A DNA stretch of 64,000 bases from Caulobacter radicis (lineage in GTDB: Bacteria; Pseudomonadota; Alphaproteobacteria; Caulobacterales; Caulobacteraceae). The notes beneath the pieces were generated by a model that worked only from the letters and a program-made list of their open reading frames with translations, made no database searches and was not told the origin of the DNA. Position 1 is the first letter of the stretch. Every line of letters starts with the position of its first letter. The position numbers were made by a program, and so were the translations under genes. The stretch is taken from the NCBI RefSeq assembly GCF_003094615.1, contig NZ_QDKO01000011.1:1-64000 (forward strand). The letters run 5' to 3'. Shown here one piece after another: positions 1 to 7,136 of the stretch.

Positions 1-1
1 G

Positions 2-526
2 GGCGGGCGGGGGCTGGACCGGCCCGAGGCGCCCGCCTGCGTGCTGCTGGCGTCGTGCGCGGCCGCGCCGCCGGCCGGCGCGCCGGCCCGGGCGGTGGTC
101 GCCTCCGTCCGCCGCAACGAAGGCTCGCCCGCCTCGCGGCTGAAGACGCTGTCCTATCTCGACAACGTGCTGGCCCGGCGCGAGGCGCGCGCGGCCGGCG
201 CCGACGAAGCCCTGATGCTGAACAACCAGGGCCATCTGGCCTGCGCCTCGGCCGGCAACCTGTTCTGGCTCGAGGGGCGGGTGCTCTTCACCCCGGCGCT
301 GGATTGCGGGGTGCTGGCCGGCCTGGCGCGCGGGCGGGTGATGACGGCGGCCGCCGGGCTCGGGTTGGAGGCATGCGAGGTGCATGTCGGCCTCGAAGCG
401 CTGGCGAGCGCCGACGCGGTCTTCCTGACCAACAGCCTGACCGGGGTGCGGCCGCTGGTCCAGCTGGACGGTCGCGACCTGGGCGAGGACCCGCGCGTGG
501 CGGCCCTGGCCGTCGCGGCCGGCTAG
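2..526 (+). CDS. Class IV (BCAT-fold) aminotransferase / aminodeoxychorismate lyase-like, 5'-truncated by window
   Basis: PLP enzyme of fold type IV, a family that includes aminodeoxychorismate lyase (PabC), D-amino-acid and branched-chain aminotransferases. The reading frame is open to the left edge, so the true start lies outside. Visible family features are the PLP-binding lysine in SRLKTLSYLDN, the following stretch GADEALMLNNQGHLACASAGNLF read in two parts as the substrate/PLP loop, and a C-terminal LTNSLTGVRP segment. I cannot separate PabC from other class IV members without the N-terminal half. It converges on the TadE-like gene with only 4 bp between them. Confidence 0.75.
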   Translation, partial: GGRGLDRPEAPACVLLASCAAAPPAGAPARAVVASVRRNEGSPASRLKTLSYLDNVLARREARAAGADEALMLNNQGHLACASAGNLFWLEGRVLFTPALDCGVLAGLARGRVMTAAAGLGLEACEVHVGLEALASADAVFLTNSLTGVRPLVQLDGRDLGEDPRVAALAVAAG

Positions 527-530
527 GCCT

Positions 531-1082
531 CTATTTCACCAACTCCACCGTTTCGGTGCGGCGGGGGCGCAGATAGTAGGTGCGCCGGAAGGTGAACGAG
601 GCGTCGTTGAGACTGACGGTCGGCTTGTAGTCGTAGCTCGTCGTGCTGATGATGACGCTGCTGCTGATGGGCAGCACGCTGTCGGGCACGTCGGTGACCA
701 CGGCCCCGAGGGTCGGGCAGTTGGTCGGGCTGTTCTTGGGCGTGCTCCAGGCCACGGTGTCCTTGCCCTTGCTGTCGGACGTCACGCTGTAGAGGCACAG
801 GCGCATGGGCGTGGCCGGGAACGGCTTCATGACCGCCTGGCCGATGTTGTAGATGTCGTCGACCCGCGCCTGGTTGATCTGGCCGTTCTGGGCGGCCATG
901 TCGCCGATCAGCGAGGTGGCGTGGAACAGGCGTCGCTGGGCCATCATCGCCTGGGTCAACTCGGCCAGGCCGAAGTAGAACAGCAGCAGCAGCGGCGCCA
1001 GCAGGGCGAACTCGACGGCGACGACGCCGCGGACGTCGCGGGCGAAACGCTTCCGGGTGGGGAGGGGGCGGCGCGGGGTCAT
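531..1082 (-). CDS. TadE/TadG-like pilus assembly pseudopilin
   Basis: A 183-aa protein with a short basic N-terminus, then the TadE-type segment VRGVVAVEFALLAPLLLLFYFG (residues about 19-40): a small-residue/Glu motif followed by one transmembrane helix. The rest is predicted periplasmic. TadE-family proteins are minor pseudopilins processed by the prepilin peptidase and needed for Flp pilus assembly. Its start codon overlaps the stop of the upstream TadE-like gene (ATGA at 1079-1082), so the two are translationally coupled. They face away from pilA, as accessory tad genes do in Caulobacter. Confidence 0.8.
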   Translation of the reverse strand: MTPRRPLPTRKRFARDVRGVVAVEFALLAPLLLLFYFGLAELTQAMMAQRRLFHATSLIGDMAAQNGQINQARVDDIYNIGQAVMKPFPATPMRLCLYSVTSDSKGKDTVAWSTPKNSPTNCPTLGAVVTDVPDSVLPISSSVIISTTSYDYKPTVSLNDASFTFRRTYYLRPRRTETVELVK

Positions 1083-1690
1083 GTGGAGCAGCTCACGCTG
1101 GCGGCCGAGCTGCTATTGTAGGGCTCGTTGGCGAAGGCGGTGGTGAAGCCCAGGTTGGCCTTGCCGTTGCTCTTCTGCAGGACCGAGGCCATCAGCGGCG
1201 TGATCAGCGGCCAGTCGTAATAGGCGCGCACGATCACCAGCGAGCTGGGGCCGCCTGGATCCCAGCACGGGGTGTCCGGCGTGGTCAGGTTGCTGGTCGA
1301 GGTGAAGGTCGAGACCGTGCGCACGTCGACGCGCAGGCGTCCGGCGCAGCCGCTCTGCAGCCAGCTCATCCGCGCGCAGACATTGTCCTTGAAGGCGCTG
1401 GCGGAATTGGCGCCCGAGGTCTGGACCTGGCCGGTGCGGATCTCGCGGCCGGCGTCGATGACCGCGTTCTCCAGCACCATGGAGGCGAAGAAGATCAGCG
1501 CCAGCTCGATCAGGCCAAACAGCAGTATCAGGAACGGCGCCAGCACGAGGGCGAACTCGACGGCGGTCGCGCCGTCCTGCGCGCGCGCGAAGCGGCCCAG
1601 CCGGCGACGGGCGGCCAGCGTCAGGCGGGCGTTCAGCGAAACGGGAGGCTTCCCCATGCGGCGGTCCGAGTTTGCGACTTGGGGGACCAT
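1079..1690 (-). CDS. TadE-family pseudopilin
   Basis: A 203-aa protein carrying the TadE signature QDGATAVEFALVLAPFLILLFG at about residues 38-59, then a soluble region with four or more cysteines suitable for periplasmic disulphides. The ATG at 1690 is preferred because AGGGAG lies about 9 bases upstream; an internal ATG at 1657 has no good ribosome-binding site. It is the first gene of a coupled pair with the TadE/TadG-like gene. The presumed role is a minor pilin or assembly factor of the Flp pilus encoded next door. Confidence 0.82.
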   Translation of the reverse strand: MVPQVANSDRRMGKPPVSLNARLTLAARRRLGRFARAQDGATAVEFALVLAPFLILLFGLIELALIFFASMVLENAVIDAGREIRTGQVQTSGANSASAFKDNVCARMSWLQSGCAGRLRVDVRTVSTFTSTSNLTTPDTPCWDPGGPSSLVIVRAYYDWPLITPLMASVLQKSNGKANLGFTTAFANEPYNSSSAASVSCST

Positions 1691-1730
1691 AGCGGCGGCT
1701 CCCTAACCGCGCCCTAACCGCTGGGCGCGC

Positions 1731-1748
1731 GCACGTACGCGTACGTGC
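1731..1748. promoter_or_regulatory. Perfect 18-bp palindrome upstream of the TadE pair
   Basis: GCACGTACGCGTACGTGC is fully self-complementary. It lies 40 bp upstream of the TadE-like start and 26 bp past the stop of the preceding minus-strand gene. It has no loop and no T-run, so a protein-binding site is more likely than a terminator. The binding protein is unknown. Confidence 0.4.
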
Positions 1749-1773
1749 GACCTATCGTGTCAGGGCTGGCTTG

Positions 1774-2205
1774 TCAGGGCTGGCCGGGCGCCGGCTGCGA
1801 GGTCGTCGGCTCGCTGGCGGTCAGGGCGATGCAGCGGTTGTCGCAGGCGTAGGCCGAGGCGGCGGCGCCGCGCTGGACGGTCACGGCGTCGGCCGAGACG
1901 TCGGTCACCAGCACCTGGCCGCCGGCCAGCGGGCGACCCTGGGCGTCGAAGGCGAACAGGGTGGTCACGCCCACGCGCTTGCCCAGGATCACCAGGGTGC
2001 GGTCGTTGACGACGCTGACATCGGCGATCTGCGGGTCGCCGACGACGATCTCGCGGGCCGATCCGCCCAGCGGAATGGTGGTCGCCTGGCCCGCCGCCAC
2101 GGTCATGGTGCGCGGGGCGGGGGTGGTCGGAGCGGCCGCCTGGGCCGCCACGGCGGCGCCGCAGAGGCTGAAAAAGGCGACGATGGCGAGCGAGAGGCGG
2201 CGCAT
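1774..2205 (-). CDS. Secreted protein with pilus/secretin N-terminal domain (CpaC N-domain-like)
   Basis: A 143-aa protein with a signal peptide (cleavage likely after AVAAQA, residue about 23). It is followed by a domain typical of the N-terminus of RcpA/CpaC secretins: a TMTVAAGQATTIPLGG strand, then IVVGDPQIADVSVVNDRTLV and a GVTTLFAFD segment. The downstream gene cpaC has the same domain (LPRGKSAIIELP...VTNPQVADAV), so this looks like a stand-alone copy lacking the secretin pore. It may act as a periplasmic partner of the secretin. AGGA lies upstream of the ATG. It is transcribed divergently from pilA and precedes the TadE pair. Confidence 0.72.
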   Translation of the reverse strand: MRRLSLAIVAFFSLCGAAVAAQAAAPTTPAPRTMTVAAGQATTIPLGGSAREIVVGDPQIADVSVVNDRTLVILGKRVGVTTLFAFDAQGRPLAGGQVLVTDVSADAVTVQRGAAASAYACDNRCIALTASEPTTSQPAPGQP

Positions 2206-2518
2206 GGCGGTCCTGTCGGAGCGAAATCTGTGACCTCACCCTGACGAAGAATGGTCAATAAAGAACTAAGATCGGTCAGGGTGCGACAAGCTGCGCATTC
2301 TCGAATCCCTTGAGCAATAACGGATTTCTGCTCTCAAATTGCCACGTAGTTAAGCGTTGGTAATGGTAAACTCAAATAAACCAAAAGAAAAATCACGAGA
2401 AAATCTCGATGTTTACTGGCGATTAATCGAGTTGGGCGAATTTGATCGTGTTTTCGGGGGTGAACAAGTCGCCATGGCTTGCCGGCCCAGCCAAGTTTTC
2501 TCAGCAGGAGATCAAGTC
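2206..2518. other. pilA upstream region (313 bp, no gene)
   Basis: This region is clearly AT-richer than the flanking genes and separates pilA from the divergent secretin-N gene. It holds the CtrA-type box listed separately, one GANTC site (GAATC at 2303-2307) of the kind methylated by CcrM, and a weaker TTAG-N7-TTGA match on the minus strand (2255-2269) that could serve the divergent gene. An open frame reads through it in phase with pilA, but it has no pilin character and I treat it as non-coding. Confidence 0.55.
2412..2426 (+). promoter_or_regulatory. Putative CtrA box upstream of pilA
   Basis: TTTACTGGCGATTAA fits the CtrA consensus TTAA-N7-TTAA at seven of eight positions and lies 93 bp before the pilA start. 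CtrA activation of pilA is established in C. crescentus; assigning it to this exact site is inference. Confidence 0.55.
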
Positions 2519-2713
2519 ATGTCGAAGTTTGTCACGCGCTTCCTGAAGGACGAGTCGGGCGCCACGGCCATCGAGTACGGCCTCATCATCGCTCTGATCT
2601 CGGTCATCATCGTCACCGTCTTCGGCTTCCTGAAGGGCGGCCTGGAAACGGCCTTCCAGAACACCGCCGACACCCTCTCGAACCCGAGCCCGAGCTCGAG
2701 CCCGAGCCCGTAA
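2519..2713 (+). CDS. pilA: Major Flp pilin PilA
   Basis: A 64-aa prepilin. The start is fixed by AGGAG at 2506-2510. The short leader ends in ESG and is followed by ATAIEYGLIIALISVIIV, the Flp-type cleavage/assembly motif (cut after Gly, Glu+5, Tyr+6) and the hydrophobic assembly helix. CpaA would process it, and the CpaC-F/TadBC machine would polymerise it into the polar pilus used for surface attachment and phage entry. The C-terminus is a short Ser/Pro repeat (NPSPSSSPSP), a low-complexity tail that could be surface exposed. A CtrA-type box lies upstream. A second pilin follows after a 27-bp gap. Confidence 0.93.
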   Translation: MSKFVTRFLKDESGATAIEYGLIIALISVIIVTVFGFLKGGLETAFQNTADTLSNPSPSSSPSP

Positions 2714-2740
2714 GACGCCGATCGGAAAGGGAGACGTCCA

Positions 2741-2917
2741 ATGGCTCGGCTATTTGGTCGCTTCCTTCAGGACGATCGCGGCGCGACTGCCATCGAGTAC
2801 GGCCTCATCGCCGCGCTGATCAGTGTTGTCGTCGTCGCCGTCGTCCCCCTGCTCGGGCCGCCCTTGAAGGCGCTTTTCGAAGGGGCGGTCGGCCGTCTCG
2901 AAAGCGCCGGCAACTAG
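2741..2917 (+). CDS. Second, smaller Flp-family pilin
   Basis: A 58-aa prepilin. RGATAIEYGLIAALISVVVVAVV carries the same cleavage site and assembly helix as PilA, and the first 30 residues align well with it. It lacks the Ser/Pro tail and instead ends in GRLESAGN. AAGGGAG lies just upstream of the ATG. It follows pilA by 27 bp and is closed by a strong intrinsic terminator, so both pilins probably share one transcript. It may be a minor or alternative pilin subunit. Confidence 0.88.
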   Translation: MARLFGRFLQDDRGATAIEYGLIAALISVVVVAVVPLLGPPLKALFEGAVGRLESAGN

Positions 2918-2945
2918 GGCGACAAGCCGAGAGGCCGCTAAGTCA

Positions 2946-2979
2946 AGGGCCGCGACATTTCGATGTCGCGGCCTTTTTC
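2946..2979 (+). terminator. Intrinsic terminator after the pilin genes
   Basis: GGCCGCGACAT (2948-2958) pairs perfectly with 2963-2973 around a TTCG tetraloop and is followed by five T. An 11-bp GC-rich stem with a UUCG loop and U-tract is a textbook rho-independent terminator. It would let pilin mRNA accumulate separately from the export genes. Confidence 0.9.
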
Positions 2980-3086
2980 TTTGCCTGCCGGCCAGCGTCT
3001 TCTCATGTCTCCGACGGTCTAGTCTGGAAACCATTGCTTCATCGGCGGCGACTAGACTGGTGAACGATCCAGGATCGAGAGCCGCC

Positions 3087-3599
3087 ATGCAAAGCCTGCA
3101 AATCCTTCCGCTGATCGTCTTCGCCGGGCTGGCCGTCGTCGCCGCCCTGAAGGACGTCACCAGCTACACCATTCCCAACTGGATCTCGCTGGCGCTGATC
3201 GCGGCCTTTCCCGTCGCCGCCCTGGTCGGCGGCGTCGGCTGGGCGCAGGCGGGGCTGTCGCTGGCCGTCGGCCTTGGCCTGCTGCTGATCGGAATGGTCA
3301 TGTTCGCCCTGCGCTGGGTCGGCGGCGGCGACGCCAAGCTGCTTGCGGCCTGCGCCCTGTGGATGGGCGTTCCCGGCGTCGCGCCGTTCCTGCTGACCAC
3401 CGCCCTGGCCGGCGGGGCCCTGACCCTGGGCCTGATGAGCCTGCGCTCGGGATGGCTGGCGCCGATGATCGCCGGGGGACCGGCCTGGGTGCGTCGCCTG
3501 GGCGACCAGAAGGGCGACATTCCCTACGGCGTGGCGATCGCCGCCGGGGCGCTGGCGGCCCTGCCGCAAAGCATCATCGGCCAAGCTTTGCTCAACTGA
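3087..3599 (+). CDS. cpaA: Prepilin peptidase CpaA (TadV type)
   Basis: A 170-aa polytopic aspartic protease of the TadV/GspO family that removes the prepilin leader at the cytoplasmic membrane face. The two catalytic aspartates are visible: D23 in LKDVTSYTIPN and D82 in the GxGD-like VGGGDAK. At least four hydrophobic segments surround them. It is short, as in TadV enzymes, which lack the N-methyltransferase domain of PilD. I prefer the ATG at 3087, where the hydrophobic helix begins at once; an in-frame GTG at 3060 would add nine residues. It lies after the pilin terminator, so it probably has its own promoter. Confidence 0.88.
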   Translation: MQSLQILPLIVFAGLAVVAALKDVTSYTIPNWISLALIAAFPVAALVGGVGWAQAGLSLAVGLGLLLIGMVMFALRWVGGGDAKLLAACALWMGVPGVAPFLLTTALAGGALTLGLMSLRSGWLAPMIAGGPAWVRRLGDQKGDIPYGVAIAAGALAALPQSIIGQALLN

Positions 3600-3673
3600 T
3601 TGCGAGCGGCTCCCGGCTTTCGGGAGTCCGCGTCAGGCTGTCGCGGTCGGAACCCGCATTGCACGGGGCTTCC

Positions 3674-3692
3674 TTTAGCGGCTGTTAACCAT
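3674..3692 (+). promoter_or_regulatory. Putative CtrA box upstream of cpaB
   Basis: TTTA-GCGGCTG-TTAA (3674-3688) continues as TTAACCAT (3685-3692). It matches the full consensus TTAA-N7-TTAA at seven of eight positions and also contains the half-site TTAACCAT. It lies in the 206-bp cpaA-cpaB gap, which suggests the export operon starts here under cell-cycle control. Confidence 0.55.
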
Positions 3693-3805
3693 GGGCGCCG
3701 CAGTTTGCGATGCGGCCAGAACGGCTGTTCGACCCCTGCGTCCGGCGGAGTGAAGCTCTCCAGGCGCGCCGAACCCGTCCTGCCGACGCCAGAGCCTCGC
3801 CGCGC

Positions 3806-4699
3806 ATGAACCCTGTGAGAATCATCATCGTCCTGGTCGCCGCCGCTTCGGCGATCGGCCTGGCCATGCTGATGCAGAAAGCCGTGGGCGGCAAATCCGC
3901 CAGATCCGAGGTCGTCGCCTCGGCTCCCGGCGCGCCGACCCTCGACGCCAAGCCCATGACCCTGGTCCTGGTCGCCAAGCGCGACCTGGCGATCGGCACG
4001 CGCCTGACCAAGGACGACGTCGATTGGAAGGCCTGGCCCGCCGACGCCGTCAGCCCCGTCTACATCACCAACGGCGCGGCCCCGGCCGAAGCCCAGGGCG
4101 GCGCGGCCAAGGTGGTCAAGACCGCCGCCGAAGCCACCAGCGTTCTGGGCGGCGCTCCGCCCGAAGCCGCCGTCGAGGGCGCGATCGTTCGCGACCCGCT
4201 GCTGGCCGGCGAGCCCATCGTGCCGCGCAAGATCGTCCGTGGCGGCGAGGGCGGCTACCTGTCGGTCGTGCTGTCGCCCGGCGCCCGCGCCATGGCCGTT
4301 CCGGTCACCTCCGAGACCGCCGCCGGCGGCTTCATCCTGCCCGGCGACCGGGTCGACGTGCTGATGAGCCGCGACGCCCCCACCGGCGACGCCGGCGGCG
4401 GCGGCAAGCAGGTCGTCGCCGAGACCGTGCTGCAGAACATCCGCGTCCTCGCCCTCGACCAGGCCACCACCGCCGAGAAGGACGCCAAGACCATCGTCGC
4501 CGCCACGGCCACCCTCGAGGTGCGCCCGGCCGAGGCCGAGGCGCTGACCCGCGCCAAGGCCAGCGGCCCCGTCACCCTGGCGCTGCGCGCCTACACCGAC
4601 CTGGGCGGCCCCTCCGGCGTCGCCGCCCCGACCCAGGATTCCACGGTCATCCGCATCAATCGCGGCGGACAGACCTCCAGCATCGCGGTGCGCCAATGA
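3806..4699 (+). CDS. cpaB: Flp pilus assembly protein CpaB (RcpC)
   Basis: A 297-aa protein anchored by an N-terminal helix (residues 5-22) with the rest periplasmic. It has a SAF/antifreeze-like segment beginning DLAIGTRLTKDDVDWKAWP and the RcpC core VLSPGARAMAVPVTSETAAGG...ILPGDRVDVLMS. CpaB is thought to support the outer-membrane secretin in the periplasm. The ATG at 3806 places the membrane helix at the N-terminus; upstream codons in the same frame look non-coding. Its stop overlaps the cpaC start (ATGA, 4696-4699). Confidence 0.9.
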   Translation: MNPVRIIIVLVAAASAIGLAMLMQKAVGGKSARSEVVASAPGAPTLDAKPMTLVLVAKRDLAIGTRLTKDDVDWKAWPADAVSPVYITNGAAPAEAQGGAAKVVKTAAEATSVLGGAPPEAAVEGAIVRDPLLAGEPIVPRKIVRGGEGGYLSVVLSPGARAMAVPVTSETAAGGFILPGDRVDVLMSRDAPTGDAGGGGKQVVAETVLQNIRVLALDQATTAEKDAKTIVAATATLEVRPAEAEALTRAKASGPVTLALRAYTDLGGPSGVAAPTQDSTVIRINRGGQTSSIAVRQ

Positions 4700-6438
4700 C
4701 CCGCCGGTTCGCCTCCCTCTCGCTTTCGGCCTCGCTCGCCGTCCTGACGGCCCTGGCGCCCGCCGCGCCGGCTCTGGCCGACGGCTACGCCGGCGATCGC
4801 GTCTACCGTCCGGCCCGGGCCGCGCCGCGCGCGCCGGCCCCGGTCGTGACCTATGCGTCCCCGCCGGTCGCCGACCAGGTGCTGCGGGTCGACCTGACCG
4901 CCGGTCCCGACGCCCGGGTGCTGAACCTGCCGCGCGGCAAGTCGGCGATCATCGAGCTGCCGGCCGACGTGCGCGACATGCTGGTGACCAACCCGCAGGT
5001 GGCCGACGCCGTCCTGCGCAGTCCGCGCCGCATCTACGTGCTGGGCGTTGGCAAGGGCTCGACCGACGCGGTGTTCTTCGACGCCGCCGGCCGCAAGCTG
5101 CTGACCCTGGCCATCCGCGTCGACGAGGACGCCGGCCTGCTGCAGGACACCCTGCGCAAGGTGCTGCCGGATTCCCGCATCGAGGTGCAGCCGGTGCGCG
5201 ACAGCGTGATCCTGACCGGCACGGTCGCCAGCGCCGGCGACGCCAGCAAGGCCGCCCTCGTCGCCCAGCAGTTCGTGGGCAAGCCCGAGCTGGTCGTGAA
5301 CATGCTCAGCATCGCCGGCAAGGACCAGGTGATGCTCAAGGTGCGGATCGTCGAGGTCCAGCGCAACATCATCAAGCAGCTGGGCGTCTCGACCAACAAC
5401 CTGCTCAACGACGGCTTCAAGACCTACAGCCTGGGCCGCGACAACACCTTCGCCGTCAACGGCGGCATGGTCGGCGGCCTGAACGCCTGCTACGGCCGCA
5501 ACAACGTCCGCACGACGAACTACACCAACAACGCGTCGGTCACCAACCAGGGCAGCGTGACCAGCGGCAACACGACGTCCAACGGCAGCTCGGTCTCCAC
5601 GACCGTGGAATCCACCGACCCGCTGACCGGAACGGTGACCACCACGACCACCACGAGCGCTGGCCCGACGTCGACGACCGGCGCGAGCAATTCGCTGACG
5701 GGCCTGATCTCCAGCGCCGCCAGCACCGCCTACAGCATGGCGACCGGCAACAACCTCAACGCCTGTCTTCAGGCCTTCGAGCGCGTGGGCCTGATCCGCA
5801 CCCTGGCCGAACCCAACCTGACCGTCGTGTCGGGCGAGGCCGGCAAGTTCCTGGCCGGCGGCGAGTTCCCGGTCCCGACCGGCAGCGACAGCGACGGCCG
5901 CGTGACCGTCGAGTTCAAGCCCTACGGCGTGGGCCTGGGCTATACGCCCGTGGTCATGTCGGGCGGCCGCATCTCGCTGAAGCTGTCGACCGAGGTGTCG
6001 GAGCTGTCGAGCCTGGGCGCCTTCACCCTCGGGTCGGGAACCTCCTCGACCCTGGTGATCCCGGGCCTGTCGGTGCGCCGCGCCGAGACGACCGTCGAGC
6101 TGCCCTCGGGCGGCGCCCTGATGATCGCCGGCCTGCTGCACCAGCAGACCAAGGAGAACATCGACTCCCTGCCGGGCATGACCTCGCTGCCGGTCCTGGG
6201 CTCGCTGTTCCGGTCGCGCGACTACCTGAACGGCGAGACCGAGCTGGTGGTGATCATCACCCCCTACATCGTCGACCCCACCCGTCCGCAGGACCAGCAG
6301 ACGCCGGCCGACGGCCTGCAGATCGCCGGCGACATGAGCACCGTGCTGCTGGGCCGCCTGAACAAGGTGGTCAAGGCCCCGCCGGGCGCCAACTCCGAAC
6401 GGACCTACCAGGGTCCGGTCGGCTACGTGATCGAATGA
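4696..6438 (+). CDS. cpaC: Flp pilus outer-membrane secretin CpaC (RcpA)
   Basis: A 580-aa secretin with a signal peptide (about residues 1-28). It has an N-terminal domain (LNLPRGKSAIIELP, VTNPQVADAVL), a BON-like segment (about 150-210), and the secretin core ending with LPGMTSLPVLGSLFRSRDY and ELVVIITPYIV. It forms the outer-membrane channel for the pilus. An unusual Thr/Ser/Asn-rich stretch of roughly 60 residues (about 274-335, including six consecutive Thr) interrupts the region before the core. It is coupled to cpaB and cpaD by overlapping codons. Confidence 0.92.
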   Translation: MTRRFASLSLSASLAVLTALAPAAPALADGYAGDRVYRPARAAPRAPAPVVTYASPPVADQVLRVDLTAGPDARVLNLPRGKSAIIELPADVRDMLVTNPQVADAVLRSPRRIYVLGVGKGSTDAVFFDAAGRKLLTLAIRVDEDAGLLQDTLRKVLPDSRIEVQPVRDSVILTGTVASAGDASKAALVAQQFVGKPELVVNMLSIAGKDQVMLKVRIVEVQRNIIKQLGVSTNNLLNDGFKTYSLGRDNTFAVNGGMVGGLNACYGRNNVRTTNYTNNASVTNQGSVTSGNTTSNGSSVSTTVESTDPLTGTVTTTTTTSAGPTSTTGASNSLTGLISSAASTAYSMATGNNLNACLQAFERVGLIRTLAEPNLTVVSGEAGKFLAGGEFPVPTGSDSDGRVTVEFKPYGVGLGYTPVVMSGGRISLKLSTEVSELSSLGAFTLGSGTSSTLVIPGLSVRRAETTVELPSGGALMIAGLLHQQTKENIDSLPGMTSLPVLGSLFRSRDYLNGETELVVIITPYIVDPTRPQDQQTPADGLQIAGDMSTVLLGRLNKVVKAPPGANSERTYQGPVGYVIE

Positions 6439-6449
6439 GGACGCGGACC

Positions 6450-7136
6450 ATGACGCGAGCCAAGACCCTTCGCGCGATCCTCGCCGGCGCTGGCCTGCTG
6501 GCCCTGGCGGCCTGCGCCACGACGGGCGGGCAGGGCCCCGCCCCGGCGACCCCGACCGCGCAATGGGAAGACAAGGTCCAGGTTACGGCGGCGCCGGACG
6601 AGGTGCTGCTGGCCATCCACGCCGAGGGGCTTTCGCCCCGCCAGGTCCAGGCGCTCGACGCGCTGCTGGCCCGGTTCAACGAGGCCGAGGCCAAGGAGCT
6701 GGTCGTGCTGGCGCCGGTCGGCGGGCCGGAGGCGCAGGCCGCGGGTCGCATGGCCGCCGTCGCGCGCGCCTACCTGATCGACGCGGGCGCGCCGCGCTTC
6801 GCCGTCCGTATCGACTCCTACCCTGCCGACGGCGACAAGGCCCCGCCGCTGCGCGTCGGCTATCTGCGGCACACGGCCCAGATCCCGCGCTGCGGGTCCT
6901 GGGAAAACCTGACCGCGACCCGCAACAACGACGCCTACGGCAATTTCGGCTGCGCGGTGACCGCCAACATGGCCGCCCAGGTGGCCAATCCCGCCGACCT
7001 GCAAGGCCCGCGCCGCGAGGATCCGGTCGACGCCATGCGTCGCGGGGTGGTGCTGGAGAAGTATCGCGCCGGCCAGATGACCGCCTCGCAGAAGGACACG
7101 CAGTCCGACGGCGCCGTTTCTCGGGTGGTGAAATGA
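6450..7136 (+). CDS. cpaD: Pilus assembly lipoprotein CpaD
   Basis: A lipoprotein of about 228 aa. The signal sequence ends in the lipobox LAAC (ALAACATTG), so it should be lipid-anchored in the periplasm, probably to the outer membrane. CpaD proteins help assemble or target the secretin. C-terminal hallmarks are YGNFGCAVTANMAAQVANPADL and RGVVLEKYRAGQ. The first possible ATG (6435) overlaps the cpaC stop, but the ATG at 6450 has GAGG at a better distance, so I use it. The stop overlaps the cpaE start (ATGA). Confidence 0.88.
   Translation: MTRAKTLRAILAGAGLLALAACATTGGQGPAPATPTAQWEDKVQVTAAPDEVLLAIHAEGLSPRQVQALDALLARFNEAEAKELVVLAPVGGPEAQAAGRMAAVARAYLIDAGAPRFAVRIDSYPADGDKAPPLRVGYLRHTAQIPRCGSWENLTATRNNDAYGNFGCAVTANMAAQVANPADLQGPRREDPVDAMRRGVVLEKYRAGQMTASQKDTQSDGAVSRVVK

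Noticed and set aside
2357..2518. N-terminal extension of pilA by 54 codons
   Set aside because: The region is AT-rich promoter DNA with a CtrA-type box; AGGAG before 2519 gives a normal short Flp leader.
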